The translations under genes and the position numbers were made by a program. From positions 16,956,942 to 17,020,941 of the forward strand of contig OY987232.1 of NCBI GenBank assembly GCA_963920705.1: a DNA stretch of 64,000 bases. Direction: 5' to 3'. Of this stretch, positions 1-13,300 are shown piece by piece (positions within the stretch are counted from its first letter, which is position 1; each line of letters opens with the position of its first letter). Source of the DNA: Odiellus spinosus (lineage: Eukaryota > Arthropoda > Arachnida > Opiliones > Phalangiidae). The notes beneath the pieces were generated by a model. It was given only the letters and a program-made list of their open reading frames with translations. It had not been told where the DNA came from and searched no databases.

Positions 1-221
1 GGTAGATATTTTCGGAGCGGGAGTTCGTCGAGCGAATATCTCTAGCAGCCTTGGAGTTCGTCAAAAAAACGTCGTCGTTTGTGGAGAGAGAGAATTTCCA
101 ATTTTCCGTAGACAGGGGGGTATGAAGTAGGACCCCTCCGATCTCGTAAAATTGTGAATTTTACCCATACAGAGAGGAGCGCTATATGGAACACTTCAAA
201 GGAGGGTTTCATCGGCTTCTG
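1..221 (+). mobile_element. Family A short inverted-repeat transposon, 5' truncated by window edge
   Basis: This is the right part of the roughly 335-bp family A element. It runs from the internal GGTAGATATTTTCGG stretch to the right terminal repeat ending in CATCGGCTTCTG. About 15 bp just before the right repeat are missing compared with other copies. It has no coding capacity. Confidence 0.9.
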
Positions 222-509
222 TTAAAACTGAAATATTTCTGTATCAAATGGGAATTTGATATCATGAGAGTCGATCAAATGGGTGTCGAACTTATGGACC
301 ACTTTTCGATTGATTGGGATACGATGAAATGGGACAACAACTTAATGCTCAATTCATGTATGAAACTGTTGATCAGATACATGTATTTATAAATCTTGAT
401 AAAATGAATTTTTTGTATATTTCAAAATGTAGGTTCTTATACTAATTATACTCTTAAAAATACTTGGTTTTCTTTCTCTAGTCAAAGATGTTTAAGTCCG
501 GAAGTACAG
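222..509. other. Intergenic, no gene seen
   Basis: This AT-rich stretch lies between two family A elements. The short open frame crossing 186-392 begins inside transposon sequence and shows no domain or codon signal. Confidence 0.5.
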
Positions 510-516
510 CCATTAA

Positions 517-851
517 CAGAAGCCGATGAAACCTTCCTTTGAAGTCTATTACACCTGGGTCTTGTCTACCCCTCTCTGTATGGGTTAGTTTCAAAAATCG
601 CGATTCGTACGCCTCCTAACGGTAGATATTTTCGGAGCGGGAGTTCGTCGAGCGAATATCTCTAGCAGCCTTGGAGTTCGTCAACCAAACGTCGTTGTAT
701 GTGGAGAGAGAATTTCCAATTTTCTGTAGACAGGGGGTATGAAGTAGGACCCCTCCGATCTCGTAAAATTGGGAATTTTACCCATACAGAGAGGGGCGCT
801 ATTTGGAACATTAGAGTAGTAGACTTCAAAGGAGGGTTTCATCGGCTTCTG
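517..851 (+). mobile_element. Family A transposon, complete copy
   Basis: The copy is bounded by inverted terminal repeats starting CAGAAGCCGATGAAAC and ending in the complement. The 7-bp sequence CCATTAA at 510-516 is repeated at 852-858 as a target-site duplication. Confidence 0.93.
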
Positions 852-1004
852 CCATTAACAATTTTTTTGGTAAAAAATAATTTCGTAAATTCACAGAGCG
901 AAACATGAAACATCAAGGCCTCCATCTTAAGTATAAGAATATAAACGTCAACAGGTAACTTTACATGGTATCCTAAACCTTAGGCAGAATCTACGTGGTG
1001 CCAT

Positions 1005-1600
1005 AAGTTTATGACTTTATTCCATAAAAGTAAACAACGCCACGTAGCTTAATACTATCAGCAAAGGTTCGGGTAAATGTACCGGCAGATTCTGATTCGA
1101 GACACTCTAGTGGTCGGAGTCCCTCTCTACCGACATGAAATAGCAAGGAAGAGTTCAAATTACTCGATTCCGAGAGGGGTGATAACTTTTTGGTTAGTTC
1201 TTTTATCAGAAGCCGATGAAACCCTCCTTTGAAGTCTACTACTCCAATGTTCCATATAGCGCTCCTCTCTGTATGGGTAAAATTCCCAATTTTACCAGAT
1301 CGGAGGGGTCCTACTTCATCCCCCCTGTCTACGGAAAATTGGAAATTCTCTCTCTCTCCACAAACGACGACGTTTTTTGGACGAACTCCAAGGCTGCTAG
1401 AGATATTCGCTCGACGAGCTCCCGCTCCGAAAATATCTACCGTTAGGAGACGTACGAATCGCGCTTTTTGAAACTAACCCATACAGAGAGGGGTAGACAA
1501 GACCCGGGAATAATAGACTTCAAAGGAGGGTTTCATCGGCTTCTGCTTTTACTGATAGTACTTAGTTACAGGGCGTTGTTTACTTTTATGATTCAATCCA
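1005..1600. mobile_element. Family C inverted-repeat element, split by a family A insertion
   Basis: The left end (GACTTTATTCCATAAAAGTA followed by AACGCC) and the right end (GGCGTTGTTTACTTTTATG) are inverted copies of each other. The same ends recur at 41.1, 42.7, 43.8, 47.7, 52.8, 54.4 and 61.1 kb. A complete family A copy at 1207-1545 interrupts this one, so family C was here first. Confidence 0.8.
1207..1545 (-). mobile_element. Family A transposon, complete copy nested in family C
   Basis: Complete terminal repeats are present. The flanks CTTTTAT (1200-1206) and CTTTTAC (1546-1552) are a 7-bp duplication with one change. Confidence 0.92.
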
Positions 1601-2379
1601 CCTGGTGGAAAACTGTAGAACTAAAACCATCAGTGGTCACGTGACAATTAACTAATCATAATTAAGACTTCTTGGTACTCATATGGTACTAATAAAATCC
1701 ACACGCAAAAGTAGCCACCACAATATAGACAGGAAAATTGTCCGAAATTTTAATAAATGCTTCTTAAGAGTAGTGATTGCCCATGAGTACTTAACAGATA
1801 ATAATTTAAAAACACTTTAGAGTCATAAATTATCCAAGATTTTTTTTGTTATCGTTCGCTGTTAATATCTTTTAACAACTACCTAACTGACGTATCAATC
1901 TCGATTAGTCGTTGCGTCTTAGCATAGAAAAATAAAATTATCATCTTATAAGGTTTTTTCCTATAAGGTGTATTCACCACTTAGCCAAATTTTACGAGGC
2001 CATATTATTACTATAGGACAAAGCGAATCAATCTTATCAGTTGCGCCACAATTTTGTTATGTCATTGTCGCTGTGCGTCTAAAGTTCGACTTCGGTCGAC
2101 AGTAAGAAATCAGACTAAAAGAAAAATTGAAGGTAATTGAACGATTGCAGTTTGTTCATTCGTAATCCTGGATTTAGTTTGGCATTATTGTTCATGCGCC
2201 TCAAGATTAAACGTTAGGTTTTTTTGATAAATATATAAATATTTTGTGTATTAGTGTATTGATATTTTAATTCTAGTAATGCGATTATTGTCACACATGG
2301 TTAAAAGTCCCAAACTTTTGTAATTTTCGTCATAGAATCATTCGTAGATATATTTATCATAATTAAATAAAAATAAAAT
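1601..2379. other. AT-rich region upstream of the NACHT gene
   Basis: No open frame or repeat stands out. It probably holds the promoter and 5' UTR of the NACHT gene, but no convincing core promoter motif can be named. Confidence 0.4.
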
Positions 2380-5300
2380 ATGGAAAATTACAATCGTTTA
2401 AACATTCCATCAACGAACTCGGCCTTTCTACCACCATTGCATTTACAAACTGATATGAGAAGCGTCTCACCTCAGTCCTTATCTTCTGCCGGGACGTCTT
2501 ATGCAACGGACAAATTGTCTCCTGGTACTCAGCTATCCACTTCACCAAGAGAACAGGTTAGGGGAAAACTACATTTTTACATAATTTAAATTTATTTGCC
2601 TCTGTTTAACAAAAATTTGGCCAAAAAGTGTTAGTCTTAAAATCAAACTTTAATTATAATAACTAATTGCCCCTTGAAATCCTCTTCCCTTTTGCACACA
2701 GCCTAGCTTTCACTGTTGAATTTTTATGGCCAACGTCGTCTGTTAAGCAAGGAAATTAGCCTTAAAAATCGCATAGAGTGCCTTTAAAGGCCTTATCTGC
2801 TCTAGAATTCATCTTTCCTTACGCACACAGCCAGGTTTGACTGTACTATTAACTATGATCAACGTTGTCTGCTACTAAGAAAATAATTCGACTTTAAAGG
2901 GGCTACAAAAATCGCAGGTAGTCCCTTTAAACGAAAAGCTTATGATACCAGGGGAAAGGAAAGTGCTATTCAAACTCGGAAAAATAAGAAACAATGTTTT
3001 AAATCGTTCTAAATTAACTTTAATTGGTTTAAATATTATAAAATACAATAAAAGTTAAATTTATACACTTCTAAACATAAAAAGCACGAAAAATGGTATA
3101 TATATACATAAGTAAATTAAACATCTAAGTATATAAGTGCCTTGACAAACTATTTTGGTAAAAATGCAGCCCACACTCTAGTATCACCTAGACCATAAGT
3201 CTTATTATATCTAAGTAGTCAAATGAGACAATTCCATTGGATATATAAATCTCTGAAACGATTCGTCAGTACTTGTATAGAACTAGCTCACGATTGTAAA
3301 ATGCTCATTTTGTTTATTACAGAACTTTTTTCAATATCTACCCGAGTATGATTGCTTTTCACCTATTGGTTCCCCTTCTGTCTTTATCCGAGGACGGCGA
3401 TCTACCCGCTCTCCAGAAGGTAGCTATTGTTTATAAATATATCAAATTCCAATTGAAGAACTTAAAACTCAAATTTGTCTTAATTTTTATAGACAATCTT
3501 ATTGAAACTATCGCAAACACATTGAAGAAGTTATACAGTACAAAGGAACCATGGCAGAAGCCTTTACCATGGCTACCGAATAAGAAAGTCAACGCCGAAG
3601 ATTCATTCGTAGAATTTGAAATAGGAGAGTTGAACCGAGCAGGTCGTTTTGTCAGGCAAGATGATTACCACGCTGAAGATATTTTTAAAAGTAGCAAAGC
3701 TAACGAAGAAGCTCCGACTAAAATCTTACTTCAAGGAGAAGCTGGTTTTGGAAAAACAACAATTTGTACCAAGATGGCGTACGATTGGGCAGCTAGTCCT
3801 AACTCTTACTTGAATCAATTTAAGATTATAATATTTTTTCGGTTGAGAAACCTAATGTCCGGCAATTTGGAAGAAACCATTTTGAATTTGATGACCAAAA
3901 CATGTAACTTAAACGGGGATCAAGGAGTTATTCAACAACGAATCCGACAAGCTTTTCGCGGAATGGCCTCTCGCCTTCTTTTGATCCTCGATGGTTTGGA
4001 CGAATTACCCAGCAATTCGGAACGTTCGGCAGTAGAGAGGGTAATCAAGTTTAACAAAGGTGAAAACCATTCGTTTCTTTGCGCAGCTACCGTCTTAGTC
4101 ACGACTAGACCAATGCAACCTAGTAATCTAGTCAGGTCGTTTCAAAAGTACTTGAACATCAAAGGATTTTCTCCAATTCAACAAGACGCGTACATAAACA
4201 GGAACTTTATGCACGCCCCGTCCAAAGCAAAGCTATTAAAAATTGAGTTGTTACGACCCTCTGGAAACTTGTACGGTCTTGGAAGATGTCCGCTAATGCT
4301 GTCTCTCATATGCTTTCTACATCAAAAAGAAGATTTAAGCGAGCTTCGTCGGAAGACTGACGTCTTCATGTCAGTTCTGCAGTTTTTGGCTGGCCAATGC
4401 GCCGAGCATTTCGGGGTCGAATTGAATCACGGACAACCTGTCCCAGAGGGTAAACTTCCATTTCACAACCTATTCGTTCGTCTAGGATTTGTATGCTTAT
4501 CGGCGATTACTAACAGACGACTTCACGTTCGAGAGCGAGAAATCGTAGAAGTCTTTCCTGATGCGGCTGAACGTGAAATGGCTCTGGGCATGGGCATTCT
4601 AAAAAGGGTCTCAATGTTCTTTCGAATATCCGACGATGTCATTTACGAAACTGTCTATAAATCGTTGATGGAATTTTTAGCGGCTTTGTATTTGGATTCT
4701 ATTTTTACTGGAGAGGGAAAAGAGCAAGACGTTGAGATTCAAGATATTTTCGTCAAATGCGATCCGCAAACCCTCTACCAAATCGTTATATTTCTCTGCG
4801 GTTTACTTGGTCCCCGAGCTCATCAAGTAATTAAACTCTTGACAATTCCTGAAATCACTGGACCATCCGGTTTGGCTATAATTCCTTTGGACTTGAACGT
4901 CATCGTTCCTGACGATCTTCAAGATGCTAACCTACGCGTAGCCTTTGTCGCTATTTTGCTTAACGAATGCGGAACCTCTGAAGAGAACTTAAAGGCCCTG
5001 TTGGATCGAGTCAGCGCCGATGATCGTATAGAACATTCAGCCGCACATTTAAGCTCCATGTTCTGGCGAGGGTATACCGATCTACTTACAAACGTAACGA
5101 AGAAAATCCACCGATTGGCATTTGTTTTCAACTCTACAATCGCGACACCATATCATAATTTACTTCTTCAGCATATAACCACGGCGCTTCGTGAAGCCCA
5201 GGCGGTTGAAGAAGTACAAGTCGCTTGGGTTCCAGATGGTCTCCCGTCCGAAGAATTTACCAGTCAAGAATACGAGTACCAAGCGTCCGTAATGGATTCC

Positions 5301-6110
5301 TTCTGCGCCGCTGTTTTTTCTAATACCACAATACAGTCATTGATCATAGATGTACCACAACCCCTTCTATTGCGTTTCTTTAGACTTCTTCGTACCGCTT
5401 GTCCAAGAGGAAGTTTAAGACAGACGCGAATATTTGGCCGATACGGCCACGAAGTTCTTCAACGTTTGTTTCAAGAACACGTTTTGGAATCGTCCAATTT
5501 GCAAGAGAAATTTAATAAATTGGATATTGGATTTACAATGTCGTCGGATTCGTCTTTTTCCAGTCTCTTGCGTACCATGATTATGTCTTTAACCAGTGGC
5601 AGGTTCGACGAACTGGTTGTTTGCGACGGCCGGCGCGAAGTTGTCGTAGTTTGCACTCAAAGCTCGCATTGGAAACCCATTTTTGACGTTACCGTTAATT
5701 TGCAGACAACCACCCTTTCGTCAGCAACTAATCAGAAACTACCAGATGTTATAAATACATGCTCACAAACATTCCCACCGCCGGATCACGACATGCTTTT
5801 TGAAATAAGAATGCAGAAACAGCAAGCGGTATCCGGTAAACCGTTTCGTCTTTATTTGGGAATTAAAAATTGTTTGGGAACCTGGAAGGACTTCATTCAA
5901 CAAGGAGCGACGTGCGCGCAAGTCAGCTCTGAGATATCTTTCCGTATATCGCAAGTTATAACATTTTGCTCGCAAGGACATATTTGTACCGAGGACAAGA
6001 AAGTTTGTGACGTCAGTGGTCGCATGAAACGGGAGTTGGCTTCTTGTCTCGGTATTAATTCCATCTTTGGCATCTCTACATTTTTCCGATATCCCGCGCT
6101 CTTGTCTTAG
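2380..6110 (+). CDS. NACHT-domain NTPase, NLR-like (3 exons)
   Basis: Exons 2380-2556, 3323-3419 and 3493-6110 encode 963 residues. The long open frame that begins at an internal ATG at 3348 reads through a 73-bp intron (GTAGCT...TTTATAG) and is not the true N-terminus. Residues 1-90 are Ser/Pro/Thr-rich and probably disordered; no death-fold domain is visible. The NACHT P-loop GEAGFGKTT lies near residues 173-181 and Walker B (LLLILDGLDELP) near 258. Helical NACHT-associated sequence follows. The C-terminal half has no recognisable leucine-rich, WD40 or ankyrin repeats. NACHT NTPases of animals oligomerise on ligand sensing, usually in innate immunity; that role here is inferred. The gene is nearly intronless in its core, unlike its neighbours. 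The frame is intact. Confidence 0.87.
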
Positions 6111-7359
6111 ATTTCATTTAAAATGTTCCAAATGTTATGGTATAATCATAAGTGAATTATTGGAATAAGGTAGCCAATGATTTATTCCAAGATAATAAAG
6201 AGGTGCCATATTTTATTTAGTGAGAGTAACACTTTTTTTTTCAAGGACACTGAAGAAATCTCTGGCTACATTATTTGAGTTCGATTGTTTGACTTATAGG
6301 GAACTAATAATTCACTTATGGTGTTATAAACTATTGTATTGTGTATCAATATCCACCAAAATAATAAAAACTAGATAATATTGTTATATAACGAAGTTGC
6401 AGTAAAAAAATAGCTCTCTCTTCTCTTTCTCTTCTTTCATTTTAACTTTAAAAAATAAAAGTTTTACAAAAAGAGGTTTCTGCGCGTTCTTCAAAAAGAA
6501 CAATTATCCAATTGTAAATTTATACCAAGGAGGATCAGAGAAGGAGAGGAAATGTGGGGCTGCGTTGAGTTAGAGAGAGAAGAGCCAACCTCCCACTCGG
6601 GTGGAAAGGGGGGATAGGAAATTCTCGAGGTAAACTGTTGTCACCTTATACCTTATACCTTGTTTTAAACCGCTATCTGGAGTAATTAAATATCTCTTCG
6701 TGTTGAAAGTGTATAGCCATTCAAGTTTCAAACAAGCACTTTTTAGCGAATCTCCCCACGCAGTTATAATAGGCCACGCTACTCAGGTAAGCCGCGTTCA
6801 CACTACAGACTTTGAATTAGTTTTAAAATGTTCAATATGGAAAGTTTTGCGGCTAACTGTTGAGATTCTTTGTCAAAAAATGCAATTATTTGCTTGAAAA
6901 CTCGATTTGAACATTCTAAACGGTTTTAAAATGGTTTCAAAATGTTACGTGTGAGCGAAGCTTTGTATACTTTTTTTTTTTTTTTTTTGCATCAAACTTT
7001 GTCCCGTTGTACATTATGTATTTTGTATTATGTTACATCTGATATTATCTTCCAAAGGCTAGGATAGTAATGAATAATAATAATTAATGAAAACTTCCAG
7101 AGATCCCTCTCAAAAATGAAAAATTATGTAATATTTTCAAACATTTATCGGAATATGTCAAGTGTTCTCTCCTTATTTCCCTCCCTGGTTACTGGGGAAG
7201 TTGAAAGTTCGGATTTTCAATTCGTCTGCTAATTTGTGCTAAACTCCATTGAAAGTCGGTGGTTCACAGATCAATGTTTATTCATGTTAACAGTTAATAT
7301 GTTTAATTATTAAATTAACGGGATTAAAATATATTATATATAACTTATTAGGTTTAGTT
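6111..7359. other. Intergenic region between NACHT gene and VPS51
   Basis: It contains a possible polyadenylation hexamer near 6193 (AATAAA), a truncated family E element and a poly-T run near 6971-6988. The open frame at 6700-6897 has no recognisable features. Confidence 0.5.
6526..6645 (+). mobile_element. Family E element, truncated copy
   Basis: It begins CAAGGAGGATCAGAGAAGGA and follows the family E left half up to the central GTTGTCAC motif, then stops. The right half and right terminal repeat are absent. Full copies occur at 48.9, 56.8, 58.7 and 62.8 kb. Confidence 0.85.
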
Positions 7360-10300
7360 ATGGAAAAAATTGATGATCAAGATCGTCAAAAGCGCCGAAG
7401 CTTGTTGAAGGACTACTACAAAGTTTCAGAGAGTGAAATGGAAAATTTTGATCCCTACAACATTAATGGACCTGATTTTAATCCAGATTTATTTTTAAAC
7501 AAGGTACGAATATGATATACCGGCTAACTATGCCTGAAGTTTTTGGAGTGGGAAATGTTAGTAAAGAGACTGGTTAAATAGACTGACATCAATGGTAAAA
7601 TCACTCAACTCTTAGGAATCCGAGTTTGAATTTCCAGACTTCAATAGGTGACTGTCAACTTCAATGCAACACAAAGTCAGCTCTCTGGAAATTCAACCAC
7701 AGATTTAGAACAGTCACTTAACATCCGTCTCTTTACTAACGTGCTATCCTGATGCATGGACTACTTACATTTTTAAATTTAATTTATAGCTGCTCAAGGA
7801 GTACAGCTTGACAGAACTGATGGAAAAAGAAACGGAAATATATCGTCAAATTCAATGTTTGGATAGTGAAATGCAAACTCTTGTATATGAAAACTACAAC
7901 AAATTCATTAGTGCAACTGACACGATTAGAAAAGTAAGTTTCGATCAAAATCAAAATGAATTTCTACTCTCTTACCCAAACCCCTCTTCTATAAGAAACC
8001 CCATTTGTGAATTCAGAGAATGCAAAAATTTAGATCATAAGTTCCTTGCAAAAAGAGTATTGTGAATGTACGATTTTTTGGGGTTCATTTTAAACGATAT
8101 AGATGAAACACGATTTTAAAAAAATGGAAGAAGAAATGGACCTGCTGGCCAAAAACATGTCTTCCATAACGGAATTCAGTGGAAAGATCTCTACAACTTT
8201 ACAAGGCAGGAGGGAAATCATATCCAAACTATCTGGAACACACAGTCTGTTAAAAAAGGTACTTGATGAAATTATTAAAGTTTTATTGGAAATTTTTGTA
8301 CAAGTTTCAAGGTTTGTTACAGCTTCAGTTTTTATTCGAACTTCCGCCACGTTTAAAACAATCTTTAGAGAATGAAAACTATTCTCAAGCTGTAAGGTAA
8401 GTCGACATTTCAAATTCATTCTTAAATATTGCTTCATATTTTTAGGCCTATAACAAGATAACTATTCATTTTTGGCCTACAAACAACGATGACCCCTACT
8501 TTCAAGAGGGGACGACGACAATTACTAATATTGTAACTTAATTATGGTGATAAAATCCTGTTTTCAGGTATTATCTAAGAGCTGAGCAAGTACTAGTTCA
8601 ATATGAACACATGCCGTCATTTCGAGGTATACAAGAAGACTGTGAAGCGATTGTTCAAGAGTTGAAATCCAAGCTTCGGCAACAATTTCACTCAAAAGAA
8701 GTAAGTTTTAATTTATTCTCGCATGAACATTGCTATTGAGGAACAATTATGTTCTTACTGAATGCTCTTTGGTTTTGTAATGTGGTGATAATAAGGACAA
8801 TCACTTGGAACATTGGGTTAGGGTTAAGTTAGGCTTAAACTCGTACTGGTCATAGCCAGGTCCAGAGCTCTGGAAAGTTTCGTCTACTTATATTCCTGCT
8901 TTTGTAAGTAAAGTATTTCACTTTTAAGGCTACTCCAAAACAACTGGCTGATTGTGTCGATATGCTACTGCAGCTAAAAGAACCCGCAGACCATTTATGT
9001 GATGAATTCCTCGCTTAGTAAGTGTGATGTGATATCATTTGTACTCGCTTGGGCTTTTTTTGATGGAAAATTGTCATCGCAGTGCGGAAAGGAAACTTAA
9101 TTTGGACTTGGAAGAACTTGAACTTCAAAACAGACTCGCATCTGAGAGAAATCACCCGAACCTCAATGAAAATGGAAATGGACCAATGGTAAGTCATTTT
9201 CATTGGCTTTAAAAGTTAGGTACTGAGATGCAAATACAATTTTATACGTTATTCAGGATGTTCTAGAATACGTTGACTACGGATGTAACCATTTCTTGAG
9301 TAACTTGTGTTTGGTTATCGCTTCTTACGGTGATATGTTTTTGAGACGCAAACCAAACTTTGAACTTTTCAGGTAATTATTTGTAAAATTCTTCGAAATT
9401 TGGTTTCATTCTTTAAAAAAACTCCCTCTCCGCCTCATTTTCCAACCCAGCGAGGATCTTGACGTTATAGCCACTGAAAAACTGAATGGATTTGTCGTAA
9501 TGTTAATGCAGCGATATTTTCAAGCCGTTGAAAAAAGGTTTATCAACAATGTGAGCCTTTTTCATAAATAATAATTTTAATATTTATGCATTTTTATTGA
9601 TCAATTTTAATTCTTTAGCATGATGATGGTGATAATAGTGTATTGGTAAGAGCACTTGATCGATTTCATAGAAGACTTCAAGCTATGACGAAACTTATGC
9701 CAGATTCAGACTTTTCAAAGTAAGTTTTGTTCATATTATTTAAATTATTAAAGTAAGTGTCGGTTCTTGTAGATTCAGTGGGCGGAAACGTTGCCAAGGG
9801 GCGGGAACGTTAATACGGGGGCGGGAACGTTAATACGGGGGCGGGAACGTTAATACGGGGGCGGGAACGTTAATACGGGGGCGGGAACGTTAATACGGGG
9901 GCGGGAACGTTAATACGGGGGCGGGAACGTTAATACGGGGGCGGGAACGTTAATACGGGGGCGGGAACGTTAATACGGGGGCGGGAACGTTAATACGGGG
10001 GCGGGAACGTTAATACGGGGGCGGGAACGTTAATACGGGGGCGGGAACGTTAATACGGGGGCGGGAACGTTAATACGGGGGCGGGAACGTTAATACGGGG
10101 GCGGGAACGTTAATACGGGGGCGGGAACGTTAATACGGGGGCGGGAACGTTAATACGGGGGCGGGAACGTTAATACGGGAGCGGGAACGTTAATACGGGA
10201 GCGGGAACGTTAATACGGGAGCGGGAACGTTAATACGGGAGCGGGAACGTTAATACGGGAGCGGGAACGTTAATACGGGAGCGGGAACGTTAATACGGGA

Positions 10301-13300
10301 GCGGGAACGTTAATACGGGAGCGGGAACGTTAATACAGGGGGCGGGAACGTTAATACAGGGGGCGGGAACGTTAATACAGGGGGCGGGAACGTTAATACA
10401 GGGGGCGGGAACGTTAATACAGGGGGCGGGAACGTTAATACAGGGGGCGGGAACGTTAATACAGGGGGCGGGAACGTTAATACAGGGGGCGGGAACGTTA
10501 ATATAGGGGGCGGGAACGTTAATATAGGGGGCGGGAACGTTAATACAGGGGGCGGGAATGTTGCCAAGGGGGCGGGAAACAACCACGTGGGCAAGAACGT
10601 TACCACAGGATGGAAACTCATCATTTTTTCATGATTGGGTATGCATTTTCAACGTTTTAAAATCATTTCATTCCGACAGACAAGGAATGGAAATTGTTTG
10701 CGAAGCAGCCAGGTGCAAATGCCAGCAAACACTAACGCAACTTCGTAGTCATTTCGCCGATTGTATGACTGATGTCAGACAGAGTCTGGCATCATCATCA
10801 ACTTCAAATCCTTCTTCACTCGGAGGCTCCTTATCTGGTAATATTTTACCAGATCTCCTCAAATCTTTGAAAGATTCAGTTTGTGAACGGATTAAAAGAG
10901 CCTTTGAGAGTTTGAAGGTAAAAATATTTTATCAGATCATTAATGAGTGATCAAATCAATTAACGCACTTCAATCGCATTGACAGTCATTTATAGAACCC
11001 GACATTACATTCGCGACGAAAAGCAACTTTAGAGAACCATTTTGTCAAATTCATGTTCGGGAAAATGTACTAATTGCTTTTCTGCAACACATTCACGCAA
11101 CTGTTCTGGTAATTATTCAAGTTTTTGGGGAATTCTGTATGATCTGGTCAAAAATTAAAACTGAGGAGACAGGACCGGGGAAAATATATGTTTTTTATAT
11201 TAAAGGAGGTTACAAAATGTACGAGTGACAAAACCGCTTCCCCTTCTGGGGGCCTTCTACTTCTACTTTCAAGGTTTTGCTTGGATATGGAATCATCAAC
11301 GATAGTTTACTTGGTATTTATAAAACTTTTAAGTTTATTGCCCCTATCCAATAGAATCTCATAATTCATTAAGTATTGTGTACATCACCACTAGATGGCG
11401 CTAATCCCTCATTTCCTGACTACCATTGCCCTGGGGGTGATAGGCTTATACCCTCTTTAGATGAGGCCTAATTAACCGAGGTTAAATCTGATTAAATCGT
11501 CTGAAGAGGGTATAACAAGGAGATCCCCAAGCACCTTAACATAGAACACCGTCTTATTTAGTCTGTGCAAAGCATGGAGTGATTGTTCGTAGCTAGGCGA
11601 TGTCTTGGTGATTTACTGTGATTTCACCATCAACTAATATTTGTGGATCATTTTCAGTTTTCGATCCTTGAAGAACAATTTCCAATGGAGTATGGCGCAC
11701 CAGCGAACAATTACACTTCTCCAAATTCTTTATGCATTGAAGCGAAGGAATGTGCAGAGGTGAGATAATCATTTCCATTAATTTAAAGGGAAATGGGTGT
11801 AGTATTCGATAGTTTCATTGATCTTTAACCAGTTTCGCGGGAGGAGAAATCAGAACGCGCTTTTTGACCCTCTGATTATAAAGTTTTGTATTTTGGGGCA
11901 CCAATTTCGATATCCCACCATAACTCCAGCTTTGACTATCTTAACGCTTTAAACACACGCTAATCTTGCGTATATCTATAGTTATAAGTTTTCAATTCCA
12001 TCGGGATTTTAACCTAAGTATGTTTTAAGGAGTTGATGTTTCATGATTTCACTCTTCGCGCTAATTAACGAATTTTAAATGTACCAAAAGTTTATATTTT
12101 TTGACTTTTGTGGTATTTGGAATCGGCTGTCTAGAACTTCTTATTACGTTTCAGGTTTTGTTGAGTAGTTTTGTGAGGCTACAAGGATCCGCAATATCTC
12201 AAATGTTACGAAAGAGCGTTGAAACTAGAGATTGGATGAGTAGCATTGAACCGAGGAATGTTAGGGCAGTCATGAAAAGAGTCATTGAAGACGTGACATC
12301 TATGGATGGCCAAGTTGGTCAGTTGTACGAGGAAGGATCTCGCAAAGAAAGAAGCTCCGATTCCAGTAGAAGAACGTACCCTTACAGTAGTTCTCGACAG
12401 CAAGGGGCAGTTGTTGGAAGGTCCAATTGGAGCTCTTACGCACCAAGGTACTAGTTTTGAATTACCTTCACCCCTTGAGTCCCGAGACAGCAGATTTAGG
12501 CTTTACGGTGATCTCAAACGGAGGAATTATCTAATTACGCTACGATATATTAATGAAACTGCTGTAGGTTTGCAGAAATAGGTTACTTTTCAAGTTTATA
12601 AAGCAATTTACTGGATTTTTAGGGTTATTTAGTACCAGTTTTAATATAGGTTAATTTGCTTTCATAAATGTGATTGTATCGGATCGGGAATATTACGATA
12701 TCAGTCAACACTAATAGTTACCATCCAATCTGTCCAATTTTTTTCTTTCCAAAGTGTTGAAAACAGTCTTATAAGTAACATTCAGAAGCTCTTCTCAGAG
12801 AAGATTGAAATATTTGGAAAAGTTGAATTTTCTAAAGTTTCAGTTATGACTGGAATAATAAAAATCAGCCTAAAGGTTAGATTTAAGAGTATTAAGGCTG
12901 GGGATATTCTTTATTGATCAATTTTTCTCTGAAAATAGACATTCCTCGAATGTGTACGTTTGAGAACGTTCAGTCGTAATGGACTTCAACAAGTCCAAGT
13001 GGACACTCACTATTTGCAACTCTACTTATGGAGATTTGTTTCAGATGAAAAGTAAGCCAAAACTTAAGATATTTAACGAGGTGGGCGCTGTTTTGGGAAT
13101 AACGTCACTGTGACGTCATATTTCCTTTAAAGAGAGAATGCAAGCTAACAAAAAGTGCTCCTTTTATCAATTCCTTATCGTTTAAATAGACCTAATCCAC
13201 CAGTAAAACCCAGAAAATAGGCTTAGCTGGATTCATGGAGATCCTGCATTTCTTCGCATTGAAGGGTCAGCAACCAATAAGCAAAGGCTGGTCGATAAGG

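Noticed and set aside
3348-3492. ATG at 3348 as start of the NACHT protein
   Set aside because: A good donor at 3420 and acceptor at 3492, plus an in-frame upstream exon at 2380-2556, show that this segment is read in another frame and partly intronic.
10290-10624. Pro-rich repeat proteins on the minus strand
   Set aside because: They are translations of the 21-bp intronic minisatellite; the intron lies inside VPS51 on the opposite strand.
11593-11778. Minus-strand open frame
   Set aside because: It is the complement of VPS51 exon 14 (11658-11759).
12101-12154. Extension of the VPS51 exon upstream of 12155
   Set aside because: The frame is open but the acceptor TTTCAG at 12149-12154 and the family alignment place the exon start at 12155.
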